Shown here piece by piece: positions 34,565 through 45,469 of a stretch of 64,000 nucleotides of DNA. The DNA is from Spirometra erinaceieuropaei (Eukaryota > Platyhelminthes > Cestoda > Diphyllobothriidea > Diphyllobothriidae): positions 2,335,661-2,399,660 of the forward strand of contig CACRXP010000006.1 of assembly GCA_902702965.1 (NCBI GenBank), written 5' to 3'. A program made the translations under genes and the position numbers. The stretch's first letter is position 1. The number at the start of each line of letters is the position of its first letter. Below the pieces are notes generated by a model. It saw only the letters and a program-made list of their open reading frames with translations. It did no database searches and was not told where the DNA came from.

Positions 34565-34800
34565 CCAAAAACCCATACACGCGTGGTTCGCCGATGTTTT
34601 GCCACTGCATGGCGCAGCTGCGAGGGGTTCCCCAGCATTCCCCGTGTGTTTTCTGGGAGATACTCCAATTTAGAAATTGTCGCTTTTTACTTTCCTCAGA
34701 AATTATCTCCGAAGTTGGAGTAGATCAGTGTATTCAAGGTAGATAATTTCTGAGAAAACTAAAAAGCGACGATCTGGATCTTACATGGCTGAAAGCGCCA
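34565..34800 (-). repeat. Dispersed repeat (family F) with inverted repeat
   Basis: 34570-34690 is the reverse complement of 63165-63290: GCAGCTGCG, CCCAGCATTCCC, and GAGATACTCCAATTTAGAAA then TTGTCGCTTTTTA. Beside it, 34670-34704 and 34740-34774 are inverted copies (AATTGTCGCTTTTTA, AGAAATTATCT) around a 35-nt loop, so the end of this element is a hairpin. Confidence 0.5.
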
Positions 34801-34899
34801 TAAAGGTCGCACTGAGGAGGAGCAATGAAGTCTGATTCAATTCTCTGGTCACTCCAAAATGCTCACCGAGCGGGATGTAGTTACCCTGAGCATAAAATT

Positions 34900-36130
34900 A
34901 ATCAACGAAAACGGACGTTCAAGCACTCACCCGAAAACGGATGCTGAAGGAGGGCAAACGCCTCTGGTTGGTCATCTCCAGGGCTGACGAGGGAAAAAAA
35001 AGAGGAACAGAGTAGGTAAACACACACACGAGACAGACAAAAACCAAAGCGCCAACCGGACTGAATTGAGAAAGGAGGGGGGGGAGAGGGGGTAGATCTC
35101 GCAGGGTCAGCCATCGTCAGCAGTCACAGTTTGTTCCGGTTGCCTCGCAGTGCCTCGAGGTGGAGCGGAAATCAAAAACGAGAACAGAAATTGCAAATAC
35201 AGTTTTGGGTTCAGCGGGGAGGAGGAAGACAAGAACATTAACTTGCACAACTGCGACTACTGCTCACAACGGCCAATGATGTCAAGGCTACCAGTTTACG
35301 GAATCATGCGACATAATGTCCGACAGCTCGGCTTCCGGCTTGACAGATGATTCAAAAAGCTCTCTAACCCTTCTGCATTTAGCGGTGAAGGAATCTTGTT
35401 GTTGGTTGTTCAGTCTTTCTAAACCTCTCCCCCTCCTGCTGAGAAGTCAGGCAAGTTGGTCTTCCTTCACAGAGGCATGCATTTTAGCAAACTACATCAA
35501 ATAATGCTTGGATCTGAGGGGAGGATGGAAGGAGCTTACGAAGAGGGGGGGGAGGGAATCGTCAGGGGGGACGAGATTCAGCCGAATGAGCAAATGCAGC
35601 TGTCTACAAACACAGAATGTGGTTTTCAAGGGAATGATCCCGCTTCCAAAAAATGGTTGGTCTGGCCAAATGTCGAATTGCAAAATGATATTCAGTCAAA
35701 CTACACAAAAATAAGTAACAACGATAAACGCATAAACATCAGTCTTGCTGCCGTTACTCCGTGTTAATTTGCCCGTCAGTCGCGTTCAGCAAGAAAAGAT
35801 GACTGTGAATAGCAGTTCGTCAGGTCAAAGAAGACTGCAAGTTTACATCAGCTTATGTCTGGACGATTAAAGTCGTTCGTTAATAGATTTTCCTCTATCG
35901 TCAATTTTGGAATTTATGCCAGTAGTCAAACGAAGCCACTATCGTCACTCCTCGGCAGAGCAGATGTATTCAATGAGCATAGTTTGCAGGGTCTGGATAA
36001 TAGCAGAGCAGGAGCCTTCAGGGAGAAAGTTGGTGACTAAAGACGGGGTCGTTACCCCATAAGACATCCGCCATCTTGCCTATTTAGCAGTCCCTGACAA
36101 TATTCCATGAGAAATTCCGACTGTCACAGA
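34900..36130. other. No recognisable gene
   Basis: Purine-rich frames and short ORFs without motif or paired splice sites. Confidence 0.35.
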
Positions 36131-36269
36131 CGGAGTGGGCACGGCAGTGGTGGCTAGCACCAAAGGTAGTTGGCAGCGAGGTCAATTCACGTTGCATCTA
36201 CCATACACCCTCATCCGCCTTGCTTCGATGGTAAGCCAACCTCAAGACGATCTGAGGCAAACTTGGGCG

Positions 36270-36640
36270 CAGTGGCCGGCAAAGCCAAACAGCCCGTCTA
36301 CGCGTGCCACACACACGACCTGGTCCCAAATGCATACACTGGGCGGTCGGAGTCTCAGGCGTGTCAGTGTTGCAGGAGTCAAATCAGGAAGGCGCCATGT
36401 TAGTTTGACTCCCAGTCCTGAGAAGGAAAGGGATATCCCGCCAGTTGGCAACCCTCCAAACCATGAGTGTTGGCAAATCTTGGTCGGTTCAAGCGCCTTA
36501 GGTGTATTTTAGTGAAGAATGCACTTATTTTCCGTGGGAAGATTCTCCAATATCGGCTTTACGCACTCTTTCCTCTCTCATACACCTATCGGCCACCGGG
36601 GTCTCTCAACCAGCTAGTGCTGGGAATCGCTTTGTACAGT
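36270..36640 (+). repeat. Dispersed repeat (family C), plus copy
   Basis: Starts AGCCCGTCTACGCGTGCCAC and runs through GGTTCAAGCGCCTTAGGTG and TTTTAGTGAAGAATGCAC to CTCTCAACCAGC, in the same order as the 25.6-kb copy. Confidence 0.55.
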
Positions 36641-36879
36641 ATACCGTCTTACAAGTAATGGCAGGGGCCGCATATAGCCATCAAAGTGTCAAGGTGAGCT
36701 ATTTACTGGTGATAGATTTCCGGTCAATGAGAAAAACCTTTGTAATTCCGTAGGAGAAGGGCATGCTTTGGGAAAGGGTGGGTTCGCAGTGTCCTTAAAA
36801 TGGGCCACGCGGTAGAGGCGCTGAAGCAACACAGGGGCTAGATCGGTATCCAGCAGCCCTATCCGGATTTCACACTTAT

Positions 36880-37240
36880 GCCACAAATGCCACCACTGGA
36901 GGACTGGTGGCAGGCCCATTTGCCGTTTTACGCTGCTCCGATCGAGATCGGGGCCGTTCCACCCCTACTTTCTTGGAGTATGAAATTCTCGTCAGTGTCC
37001 GTTGTGGACCAGGGAGTGTGGTGGTACGCCTAGGTGCGGGTTTACGCCGTGTCAATCACCTGTGCCCACTCCCCGCCTTCGGTCTTAACACCGGGACCAG
37101 CTGGGAGGAGAGAGCGCGGTAGATACTGCGGAAGTCTAAAATCCTTTTGAACTAACTCAAGCACAAGTCGCTGTCCCTGCTTTCACTCAGTTGTGGAACA
37201 CTCGGGTGGACATCGTCGGAGACGACGGTCGAATTATGCA
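36880..37240 (-). repeat. Dispersed repeat (families E and G)
   Basis: GTGGACCAGGGAGTGTGGTG and GGTACGCCTAGGTGCGGG are the reverse of 1580-1620. 37095-37215 holds the family G block with GTTGTGGAACACTCGGGTGG. No protein recognised. Confidence 0.45.
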
Positions 37241-39178
37241 ATCCACTGAACCAAACACCGGAAGCAGATAGTGGAAGGTAAGCTGTCTGTCCATTAGCGA
37301 CCGGCTACGCTGTCCGGTCAGAGAAAAAAAGAGATGTGGTGGCTCTGGACGACTTGCCAGTGAGCCGCAGGATTAAGAGTTTGCCTGAGGAGGAGGAGGG
37401 GGGGAGGAGAGTCGTGATGAAAAAGCTGGATAGGCAGCCAGGCGTTTCGAGATGGCGGCTGGTGCGTTGCATACGTGGTGTGTGGCCGGACTGCGCAGAC
37501 GTTTTGCCGAGAAGCCAACTTAAGGGGTTTTATGTTGTGTTCAGTAAGAGAGAACGGTGACGAACCTTATGAACACGTCACAAGGGAAGTGGCTTCAGAA
37601 AACGGAGTGGGATGAGATTATGCCAGTTGCTATTGTTAAATGTGGATTTTTTGGGTGGCTGGGTAGCCTGGGCAGGTAATGGTCCTTGACATTTCGCTTT
37701 GGATAGTAGCGTGAGAAATATTTGTGGCAGTGGTAGGTCAAAGTGGGACGTATTGCGCGAGATCGTGCTTTCACCTCAAAGTGTTGGAGCCCTTTGGCTT
37801 CAAGTCGAGCCGTCCGGTTAGATGTTTTCGTGGAGTCTTCGGCCCTACTTGATTGACCTTTCACGGATACAGTATTAACAAAGCCAGATACAAACAGGCA
37901 TAAACAACCATGGAGCTGCTTCCTTTTGTCGTGTACATCGTGTCTCTGCATCTACGTTGCCAGCCATTAACTGCCCTCGGTTAGGCAGACTGAGGTGGCT
38001 GTTGGGTCAACGTACCTCACTAACCCTCCCCACACATGGAAATCACCAGCACTCATGGCTTAGTGGACAAATAAATGTATATGTATATTTGAAGAGTTAC
38101 AGGCAGAAATCTTGATGACTCTATCAATGTACGGCCAATTTCGCATATGCACAGACAGTGTACGGGTTGCAGACACTTGTAATGTGTAAGGACGACTGTC
38201 GCTGTTTATCGAGAATCAGATCGGAAGGAGAGTAAAACACGAAGTCACCTACAAGACCGGCCGTAAGTAATCGCGTAGTGAAATAAGAACTTTGTTACAC
38301 ATTTTGCAATCAAACGCTGTCACCAAGCGGTCGTCGTCAACTTGCTTGGTAGCGAGTACCATGGTCCGACCACTCGTTGGCTAAAGAGGTCTCTTCCGAG
38401 GTCTAGTCGCGTGGGTTCACTGCTGACCCTGTGGAGATAACCGCATGGATGAGCTCTGACAACGACCACGACCACAGACAATCTGGAATGTCCAGAACAG
38501 GTTACATCCCAAGTGCCTGTAAAGTTGGGGAAATAAGTCACGCTCTGTCAACCTCTCCTGGCACGGTACATCCTTAGACCCATCTGCCGCCTTCCAAGAG
38601 ACCCATAGCCTTCCCCATCCACGGTGTCCAAGTTGGCATTCCAAAATCCAAATGGGATCATACGAAGGCGCCGAAGATTTTTTCGAAGAGTTCGGGAAGA
38701 AACACTTTAAACGCATGCAACATACTAGTTGCCTTCTGGGCCATTTACTTACAATGCTCTGACGGCATCAAACTAGCGGTCGTCCACACGCCCAGACCTT
38801 TGTGCGTTTACACACCTTTTAATGCTGTGTCGTTAATAAAGAACTGGTGTTTAAAAGATATTCTTCAGCTGGTGCTAAGATGCAGGACCACGGGGTTAGA
38901 TACGATAAGCCAAAGAAGCCAACTATTCGAATAAACACTCAGTTTATCCATGTTCGATTGCAGCATTTTTGCGTCTTTGGCATGGCTGATTTCAGCCCAT
39001 ATCTATGTGTCGTCAGCGGACATGCTAACTTTAGCATGCAGTTCCCTGGGCAGTCATTAACGTAGATCAGGAAGAGCAGTGGGTCTAAAACAGTCGTACG
39101 GAACGAGTAAGTTCCGTAAGAACGATCGGTGAGCGCCCCCTACCATTGTATGTTACCGATCGAAACCGACAGGGCAAC

Positions 39179-39250
39179 GGGCTCGTGGTCCAGTGGTCAA
39201 AGGCGTGGACTTCTAACTAACAGGTCGCGAGTTCGAGCCTCGGGTGTTCC
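39179..39250 (+). other. tRNA-Arg(UCU)-like region with pol III A and B boxes
   Basis: Begins GGGCTCGTGG. The A box TGGTCCAGTGG (39186-39196) and B box AGTTCGAGCCT (39230-39240) are well placed, and the anticodon region GGACTTCTAACT has a UCU anticodon in a seven-base loop. The 5' and 3' acceptor halves no longer pair fully, so this is the SINE promoter and not a working tRNA gene. Confidence 0.7.
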
Positions 39251-39257
39251 ACACTTC

Positions 39258-39322
39258 GGGGTAGGGTATGACTGGCTGACGACGGCTAATAAGCCAGAAA
39301 TGGCCATTCCAGTCTCCCTTGT
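39258..39322 (+). ncRNA. Hammerhead ribozyme of the SINE
   Basis: Stem I GACUGG (39270-39275) pairs perfectly with CCAGUC (39309-39314). An internal loop (UAU against U) then leads to AGGG/CCCU. Core CUGACGA (39276-39282); stem II GGCU-AAUA-AGCC with a C-A mismatch at its base; GAAA (39297-39300); palindromic stem III AUGGCCAU (39300-39307); U39308 before the predicted cleavage. An internal loop in stem I is usual in natural hammerheads, where it contacts loop II. Activity is inferred. Confidence 0.7.
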
Positions 39323-39456
39323 CTTTGTCGGTAATAACATACTGTCTAAAACAGGACTCTGTGGGATACCACCTTCAATCACTGCACATTCAGAGGTAGA
39401 ATTGCCAAAAACAACTCTCTGTACTCTAGGAGGCAGGAAACGACAAGGACTAGATA

Positions 39457-40517
39457 TACAGTAGACGCGCTAACTCAAGGAATGTTAACCGAAATTCTGA
39501 AATGCATTTTCGACTCGAAAAGACTACTCCATCAGGGTTCTAATATTAAGCACCGTGCAGCGTAATCACAAAATAAAGCAATTACTTCAGGATGCGGGCT
39601 TTTGAACGGTCTTCTTTCCGGCCGCACTGAGAAAATTGACTACTTGAATAGTATGAATTTTTCTCATTGATTTTTGATACCCTCATAAATCCAAATATGT
39701 TTCATAGAAAACACGCATAATAATATTCGTTCTTTTGCTCATTCGGTAGAAAATGACTTCTTCCAATTTTATACTCGAAGGAAAGGTATGATTCAGACTT
39801 AAAAAGTTTTTAATTGTGAGATTTTTTAGACCATGAAATGTCCGTTCGTAAAACATCACGTCTTTGCAATTACTAATATTAGGGCAGGGGGGCGCTCACC
39901 GACCATTCTTACGGAACTCACTCGTTCCCTTTTGCCTTACGGGTTCTCTCTCGAGCCCAATATTGCTAGTAAAGCTTAAAATATGGCTCGAATCCACTGC
40001 TAACTTTCATGAAACCCACATAGTCTCCTCTTATTACCGTATAGAAATGAATGATTTTCCGTGCATGGAAAATATACAGGTTGTAGTTTGGAAACCCTGG
40101 ATGCAAGTGTAACGGCAGGTCGGGCTCAAAATTATTCCGGAATTAGGAAAGTTTTTTAAAACTGGATTGCGCCCTTCCTTCAAGTACGAAATTTAAAGAA
40201 GATTTAATTCCCTACCAAAGGAGTAAAAAGGATGAGCATTTTCATGCGTTTTCTATGAAATATATTTGAATTCGTAAGGGCGACGAAGATCGATGAAGAA
40301 GATTCATATTACTGAAGCAGTCATTTTTGTAGAGCGCCGTTTTTGCAGGCAGCCGGGTAGAAGTTTGTTCAAAAACAGGCATCCTGAGGTATCTGAATTA
40401 CCATGGAATTATGCTCCACGGTGATTTATGTTACAGCCCAACTTGAGCAATATTTTAGAGTCGAAAACGCATTTCAGGACATCCGTTAGCAATTCATGAG
40501 TTAGCACATCTACTGTA
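39457..40517 (-). mobile_element. TIR element, copy B (with nested head-unit insertion)
   Basis: TACAGTAGACGCGCTAACTC to its inverted counterpart ending TACTGTA, 1061 bp. Subtracting a 78-bp insertion plus its 6-bp duplication leaves about 977 bp, close to the family length of about 995. The spacer orientation is as in copy A. No transposase. Confidence 0.7.
39881..39958 (-). mobile_element. Solo SINE head unit with target-site duplication
   Basis: 78 bp (GGGGGCGCTCACCGACCATT, CTTACGGAACTCACTCG, ending TCTCTCTCGAGCCC) inserted into TIR element copy B and flanked by AATATT (39875-39880, 39959-39964). It contains neither the tRNA part nor the hammerhead. Confidence 0.6.
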
Positions 40518-40594
40518 TGCGCGGGATAAGAAAATACCAACTGCTGTCTAACAAATTCGCTGGCACTTTAACCCTCCTGCTTTACGGGCAGACG

Positions 40595-41588
40595 TACAGT
40601 AGGTGGGCTAACTCATGAAATGCCAACAGAAATTTCGAAATGCGTTCTCGTTTCGAAAAGATTAATTAGGTATGGTTGTAAAACTGCGCATCATGCAGCA
40701 TAATTCTATAACGATTCAGATACCGCAGGGTGCCTTTTTTCGAATGAATATATTTCCGACTGCATGCAAGAACTGCACTCCGCAAAAACTGACTACTTAA
40801 GTAGCATGCACTTTTCTCATCGATTTTCAATGTCTTTAAAAGTTCAATTATATTTCATGAAAAAAGTGTATGAAAATATTCATTTTTTTATTTATTCGGT
40901 GGAAAATTACGTCTTCTTCCAATTTTTTCCTTACTGGAAGAGTATAATTCTGTCTTAAAAACTTTCCCAATTCCCGAATAATTTTGAACTTGCTCTACCG
41001 TTACATTTGGATTCGGAGTTCCCAAACTGCAAGTCGTAAATTTTCCGCAAACGGAAAACCGCAATTTCTCTACAGAAATGAAAGGGGATCATATAGAGTT
41101 CATAAGATTTAGCAGTGTCTTTGAGCAATATTGTTAACTTTACAGTCCACATTATTAAATGTAGATACATGACGTTTTATGAACGGCCATTTCACAGTAT
41201 TATAAAATCGCACAATTAAAGACTTTTGAGACCGAATTATACTAATCCTTCGAGTATAAAATTGAAGGAAGACGTAATTTTCTACCGAATAAATAAAAAA
41301 TGAATATTCTCATGCATTTTTTTCATAAAATATAATTGAACTTTTAAGGACATCGAAAATCGATGAGAAAAATGCATGCTACTTAAGTAGTCAGTTTTTG
41401 CGGAGTGCAGTTCTTGCATGCAGTCGGAAATATATTCATTCGAAAAAAGACACCCTGCGGTATCTGGGTCGTTATAGAATTATGCTGCATGATGAGCAGT
41501 TTTACAACCCGACTTAATTAATCTTTTCGAAACGAGAACGCATTTCGAAATTTCTTTTGACATTTTATGAGTTAGCCCACCTACTGTA
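40595..41588 (+). mobile_element. TIR element, copy C
   Basis: 994 bp from TACAGTAGGTGGGCTAACTC to ...CCCACCTACTGTA. Inverted arms run about 350 bp; the left AAGTAGCATGCACTTTTCTC mirrors ATGCATGCTACTTAAGTAG on the right. The spacer is in the opposite orientation to A and B. It starts 77 bp after copy B ends. Confidence 0.75.
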
Positions 41589-42188
41589 CACATTTTAGCT
41601 AAGATTATTTCGAGTATTTTTTTTACTTTCTGACTGCTCTCCGCGCCTAAAGTTTTTTGAAATTGAGTTTTCTTCTATTTAAAGAATTGCGTTTAGGAGG
41701 TGCAGAAAAATGAATTAATGTGGGTATTTCAGCAGCGCCGGCTCCTCGGGGCGGTACAGGTCAACGAAAGGCTGACCAAAAACTCTGAAGAAAAACACTT
41801 TCTTCGAAAAATATAGTAAGCAGGTTCCCATAGTTTTTTTCCTGTCCCGCGCATATACTTAATCCCGTGAATTTTAGAGGTGAATTTTTAGAGGCCATCC
41901 ATTCTGACAGCGCGTGCATCAATCGACACGTAGAATTGGATACGGTGTACAACAGCCTCAAAGAAAAGTGGAAAAGGCGTTAGCCAATCAGAACATCACA
42001 CCAGCAGGAGTAACAAAGGCAAAATCGATTTTTCGGCATGTTTAAATGTTAACTGTGTTGCACACTTACTTCACGTCTGAAGACGACTTGGGGAACCAAG
42101 TTCGAAAATTTACAATAAAACTTGTTTAATATTTCCCAAAGAGCTGTTTTCTTTCGAATACTTAACCCCTACACAGGAAACTTCCGAT

Positions 42189-42413
42189 TCATCCGGACAT
42201 TCTGCCACAAATCTTTCGCAAGGGAAGCCGACGTGGAGCGCTATCGAAGGCCCCCCTGAAGTCAAAAAAGTATAGAATCGACTGAACGGCCCCTGTTTGC
42301 GGTCTTCGTTCGTCTCTCATGCGAGTAACGAATTTTGGTGAGACAAGAGCGTTCCCGACGGAAGCCATGCGAGACGTCCCACAATGGGGTTTTCCCCTCC
42401 AGATGCTATGCAT
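42189..42413 (-). pseudogene. LINE RT fragment (degenerate)
   Basis: The minus frame reads RRPQTGAVQSILYFFDFRGAFDS, resembling the RT block in which a C-DQI motif precedes ...FDF--AFDSV. Short and degenerate, with no other RT block adjacent. Confidence 0.4.
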
Positions 42414-42764
42414 TACATGTCTTTTTATAATGAACTCCAGTATTCTGCACTAAATGCCTGTCAAACTGACTGAACGGCGATTTTCGGTGATAACTGCACA
42501 CTTTCAATACTCTGGGAGTTTGCTTTCGTCACAAGACTTTCGAAATACAACAGATAACGGCTAGCACAGTTCACTGTCCAGCTATTGAGGTATTAGTGCG
42601 CATATCTGGCTCGGACCGGGCGATTTGGCGAGTCTCAGTCCGCCATTAATAATGCTGACAAAAAGTACAGTTTCTCTGTTTAGAGAAGGGAAGAGGAGTT
42701 CGATTGGAAAACGAGTGAAAGAGAAGAAAATACTGAAATATCTGGGCAATTTATTACCCTTATC

Positions 42765-42855
42765 GGACTCTGTCTTCGATGATGGATTAGAGTGGGAATT
42801 CGAAACGTCAAGCTAATGAAGCTCTAGTTCCAGCGATAGTGTCTCCCTCTTCTCT
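42765..42855 (+). mobile_element. PLE 3' tail fragment with decayed hammerhead
   Basis: CGATGATGG, GGGAATTCGAAACGTC, then AAGCTAATGAAGCTC and CAGCGATAGTGTCTCC match the PLE tail at 18165-18245. The core has lost the U of CUGAUGA, so the ribozyme should be dead. Confidence 0.5.
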
Positions 42856-42859
42856 ACAT

Positions 42860-43430
42860 GAAAGGTGCCTTTGGAAAGTGGAATGTATGTAAGCAAACCC
42901 ATTGTCTATGTCTGTCTTTACCCGATAGATACCGGCGACTTTGGCGATATTGAAGATGATGAGAACAAGACAAGCTTCGGTCCCTTTGGTCTGACGTTGT
43001 TTGGGACAATACAAGCCTTTGATTTGCTATTTGAAGGGCATTGGAAGTTTTCTGCACACAAAGGTAGACTCAGATTGCTTAACCAGCAGTGATGTGTTTT
43101 GCGGAACCGGCGTTCGGGCCACTATGCTACCGCCCATGAGACTAATTGTACTAGCCTTCAAGCCGTGGCAAATAAACCACCGCATTTACGAATTTTTCTA
43201 CATGCGGCGAGCCGATAAGGAACTGTCGTATCTGAGAGATATCTGGATGACAAATTCTATCCATGCTAAGATCTGGGCCAGTCACGGCTTAAAAGGAAAA
43301 ATTGTTGATATACAAGTTATAAGATGCAACGGGACTACGACATACATCGGTCGGAATGGGAGTTTGTAATTACACGGTAAGGAAGTGACAACCCGGCAGT
43401 TCGACGGTCGTAACCGATGTGATCCACAGC
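42860..43430 (+). other. Unassigned; plus frames without known domain
   Basis: Two overlapping plus frames (75 and 122 codons) include GDFGDIEDDENKTSFGPFGL and SYLRDIWMTNSIHAKIWASH. They look more protein-like than most frames here but have no recognised domain and no paired splice sites. A short unidentified exon or mobile relic is possible. Confidence 0.2.
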
Positions 43431-43439
43431 CGGGGGAGG

Positions 43440-43870
43440 GTAGAAACAGTAACTTGCACTGTACCCACCACACCCTCACCTCCTCCCCCACCTAAGCCCC
43501 GCGTCATGACAGAGTCGAGATGACCGGTGGAGGGGGAGAGCGCAGGCGGCTGGGATGACGAAAGTCCACACCTAAGCGCGCCAACACACCCCCCCCCCGC
43601 CCAGCTGGTTCACAACGTACACTGACCAGGAATTTGTGCAACAAGGGTGGGTCTGCTTGGGGTCCAATTGGCGCGGTGCGAGCCTGCACCTGGGCGTGTC
43701 ACCCAACACACACCCAATTTTGGCAGTTGTTATGAGTGCGCACGCCCAATAACGCCTGGTGGATCGCGATCTAGCCTTTATGTTGGTCCACCAACGCATC
43801 AACCGCCTGGCCTGTTTTATGGGCAAAAGGAAGCGACAGCATACGAATAGATGATTTACTGTCCGTATAA
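43440..43870 (+). repeat. Dispersed repeat (family E), most complete copy
   Basis: Contains GTCATGACAGAGTCGAG, a CACACCCCCCCCCCGCC run, GGTGCGAGCCTGCACCTGGG and TTGTTATGAGTGCGCACGCC. Partial copies lie at 1538-1860, 36880-37100 and 61425-61570. Noncoding. Confidence 0.5.
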
Positions 43871-43895
43871 TGAAAGTCAACCCAGTAAAGGCAAA

Positions 43896-44889
43896 TACAG
43901 TGCGTGACCGATCTCATGAAATGTTGGCTAACATTCTGGAATGAGTTTCCGATTAGGAAGGATTACTTAAGTGTGATTATTATACTGATTATCATGCGGC
44001 ATAACCCTATGGCATTTCGGACTCGCCAGGATGTCGGCTTTTGAATGTACTTCTTTTTGACCTCCCGCAGAAACCACATTCGGTGAAAAGTGACTACTTA
44101 AGTAGCATGCATTTATCCTAATGATTTTCGGTGGTCTTATAAATTCAAATATATTTTACAGCAAACATGCACAAAAATATGCTTTATTTTGTTCATTTGG
44201 TAGGAAATTACATTGTCTTTATATTTTATGCTCAAAGAAAGTGTATATTTAGGTTTCAAAAAAGTTTCCTGATTCCCGAATAATTTTCAGCCTGATCTGC
44301 CATTGCATCAGCGTTTAACAATTTCAGTCTACAAGGTGCATACTTTCCGCGTAAGGAAAATCATATTTTCCTCTATGCCTTTAAGAAGATATCACATAGA
44401 GTTCATGGAATTTTGCAATGGATCCGGATTGTGTTGTACATTTCAAGAGGAGCATTAGTAAACATACATGTGCGGTCTTACATGAATGGACATCGCAAGG
44501 GCTTAAAAATCTGATAATTAGAAACTGTTTTGAAACAAATATACACTTCCTTCGGACACAAAATATGAAGACAATGTAATTTTCTACCAAACGAACAAAA
44601 AAGCATATTTTTGTGCCTGTTTGCTGTAAAATATATTTGAATTTATAAGACCACCGGAAATCAATAGGAGAAATGCATGCTACTTAAGTAGTCATTTTTT
44701 ACCGAGTGTGGTTTCTGCAGACGGTCAAAAAGAATTACATTCAAAAGCCGACATCCTGGCGAGTCCGAAATATTATAGGCTTATGCTGCATGTTAATCAG
44801 TACAACGACCCCACTTAAGTAATCCTTCCTAGTCCGAAACGCCTTCCAGAATTTTGGCCAACATTTCATGAGATCGGTCACGTACTGTA
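43896..44889 (+). mobile_element. TIR element, copy D (second subfamily)
   Basis: 994 bp, starting TACAGTGCGTGACCGATCTC and ending GATCGGTCACGTACTGTA. Internal arms match copies A-C less well (shared motifs include CTACTTAAGTAGCATGCAT). Same length and architecture, so a diverged subfamily. Confidence 0.7.
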
Positions 44890-44954
44890 TCTGTTCATGA
44901 AAGCATTCACTTCAAAAATTGAGCTGAAGGTGATTATAATTCCCAGGGTAATCA

Positions 44955-45466
44955 TCTTTACATACACAAACTCGGTGACGGACCTCAGAAAATGATAACC
45001 GAAATTCTGAGACGTGTTTTTGATTAGGAATGATTACTCCAGTAGAATTATAAGATCAATTAGCATACAGCATAATCCCACAGTATTTAAGACGCGCCAG
45101 GATATCGGCTTTTCAATGCGATCATTTTCGGCAGCATACTGGAGTTTAATAAAAAGTGACCATCTACCAAATCAGTATAGGGAACAATATTTTTGTAGGT
45201 TTTTCTATAATATGTGTTTAAATTTAGAAGGGCGCCGAAAATCAATAGAAAGAGGCATACTACCTAAGTAGTCGTTTTTTACAGATTGCGGTTTTGCAGG
45301 CAGACGAAAAGGAGTGCATTCAGAGGCCAACATCCTGAGGTGTCAGAAATATCAAGGAATTATGATGGACGATAACCAGTATTATAAATTAACTTAGGCA
45401 GTCTTACCTAATCGGAAATATATTCCGGAATTTCGGTCAAAATTCAATGAGATCGGTCACTTACTG
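44955..45466 (+). mobile_element. TIR element, copy E (internally deleted)
   Basis: Second-subfamily arms, about 510 bp in total. The left terminus is degraded, the right ends GATCGGTCACTTACTG, and the spacer is missing. A SINE copy begins immediately after it. Confidence 0.55.
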
Positions 45467-45469
45467 GGC

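Larger units (their letters stand above)
39094..39343 (+). mobile_element. tRNA-Arg-derived SINE with 3' hammerhead (reference copy)
   Basis: A 250-bp insertion flanked by GTCTAAAACAG (39083-39093 and 39344-39354). Three parts: a head unit (39094-39150) with ACGGAACGAG...GTTCCGTAAG and CGATCGGT pairing with ACCGATCG; a tRNA-Arg(UCU)-like region (39179-39250); and a 3' domain with a hammerhead ending GTCGGTAATAACATACT. There is no poly(A) or simple-repeat tail at this copy's 3' end. Related copies: 27737-28708 (composite), 45470-45890 and 51405-51739. SINEs of this type are transcribed by RNA polymerase III and copied by a LINE. Confidence 0.8.
38870..39450 (-). pseudogene. CR1-type LINE RT relic, interrupted by a SINE
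   Basis: With the SINE (39094-39343) and one copy of its duplication ignored, the minus strand reads RVQRVVFGNSTSECAVIEGG, IPQSPVLDPLLFLIYVNDCP and GNCMLKLACPL. This is the PQGSVLGPLLFLIYINDLP block of LINE RTs. A frameshift leads into MSADDT (catalytic FADD box with Phe to Ser) and a stop before IWAEI. Mutated catalytic residues and shifts mark it as dead. The SINE insertion between D and P of the signature is younger than the LINE. Confidence 0.7.

Noticed and set aside
39179..39250. Possible genuine tRNA-Arg gene
   Set aside because: Acceptor ends do not pair fully, it lies inside a TSD-flanked insertion, and sibling copies carry the same fused 3' domain.
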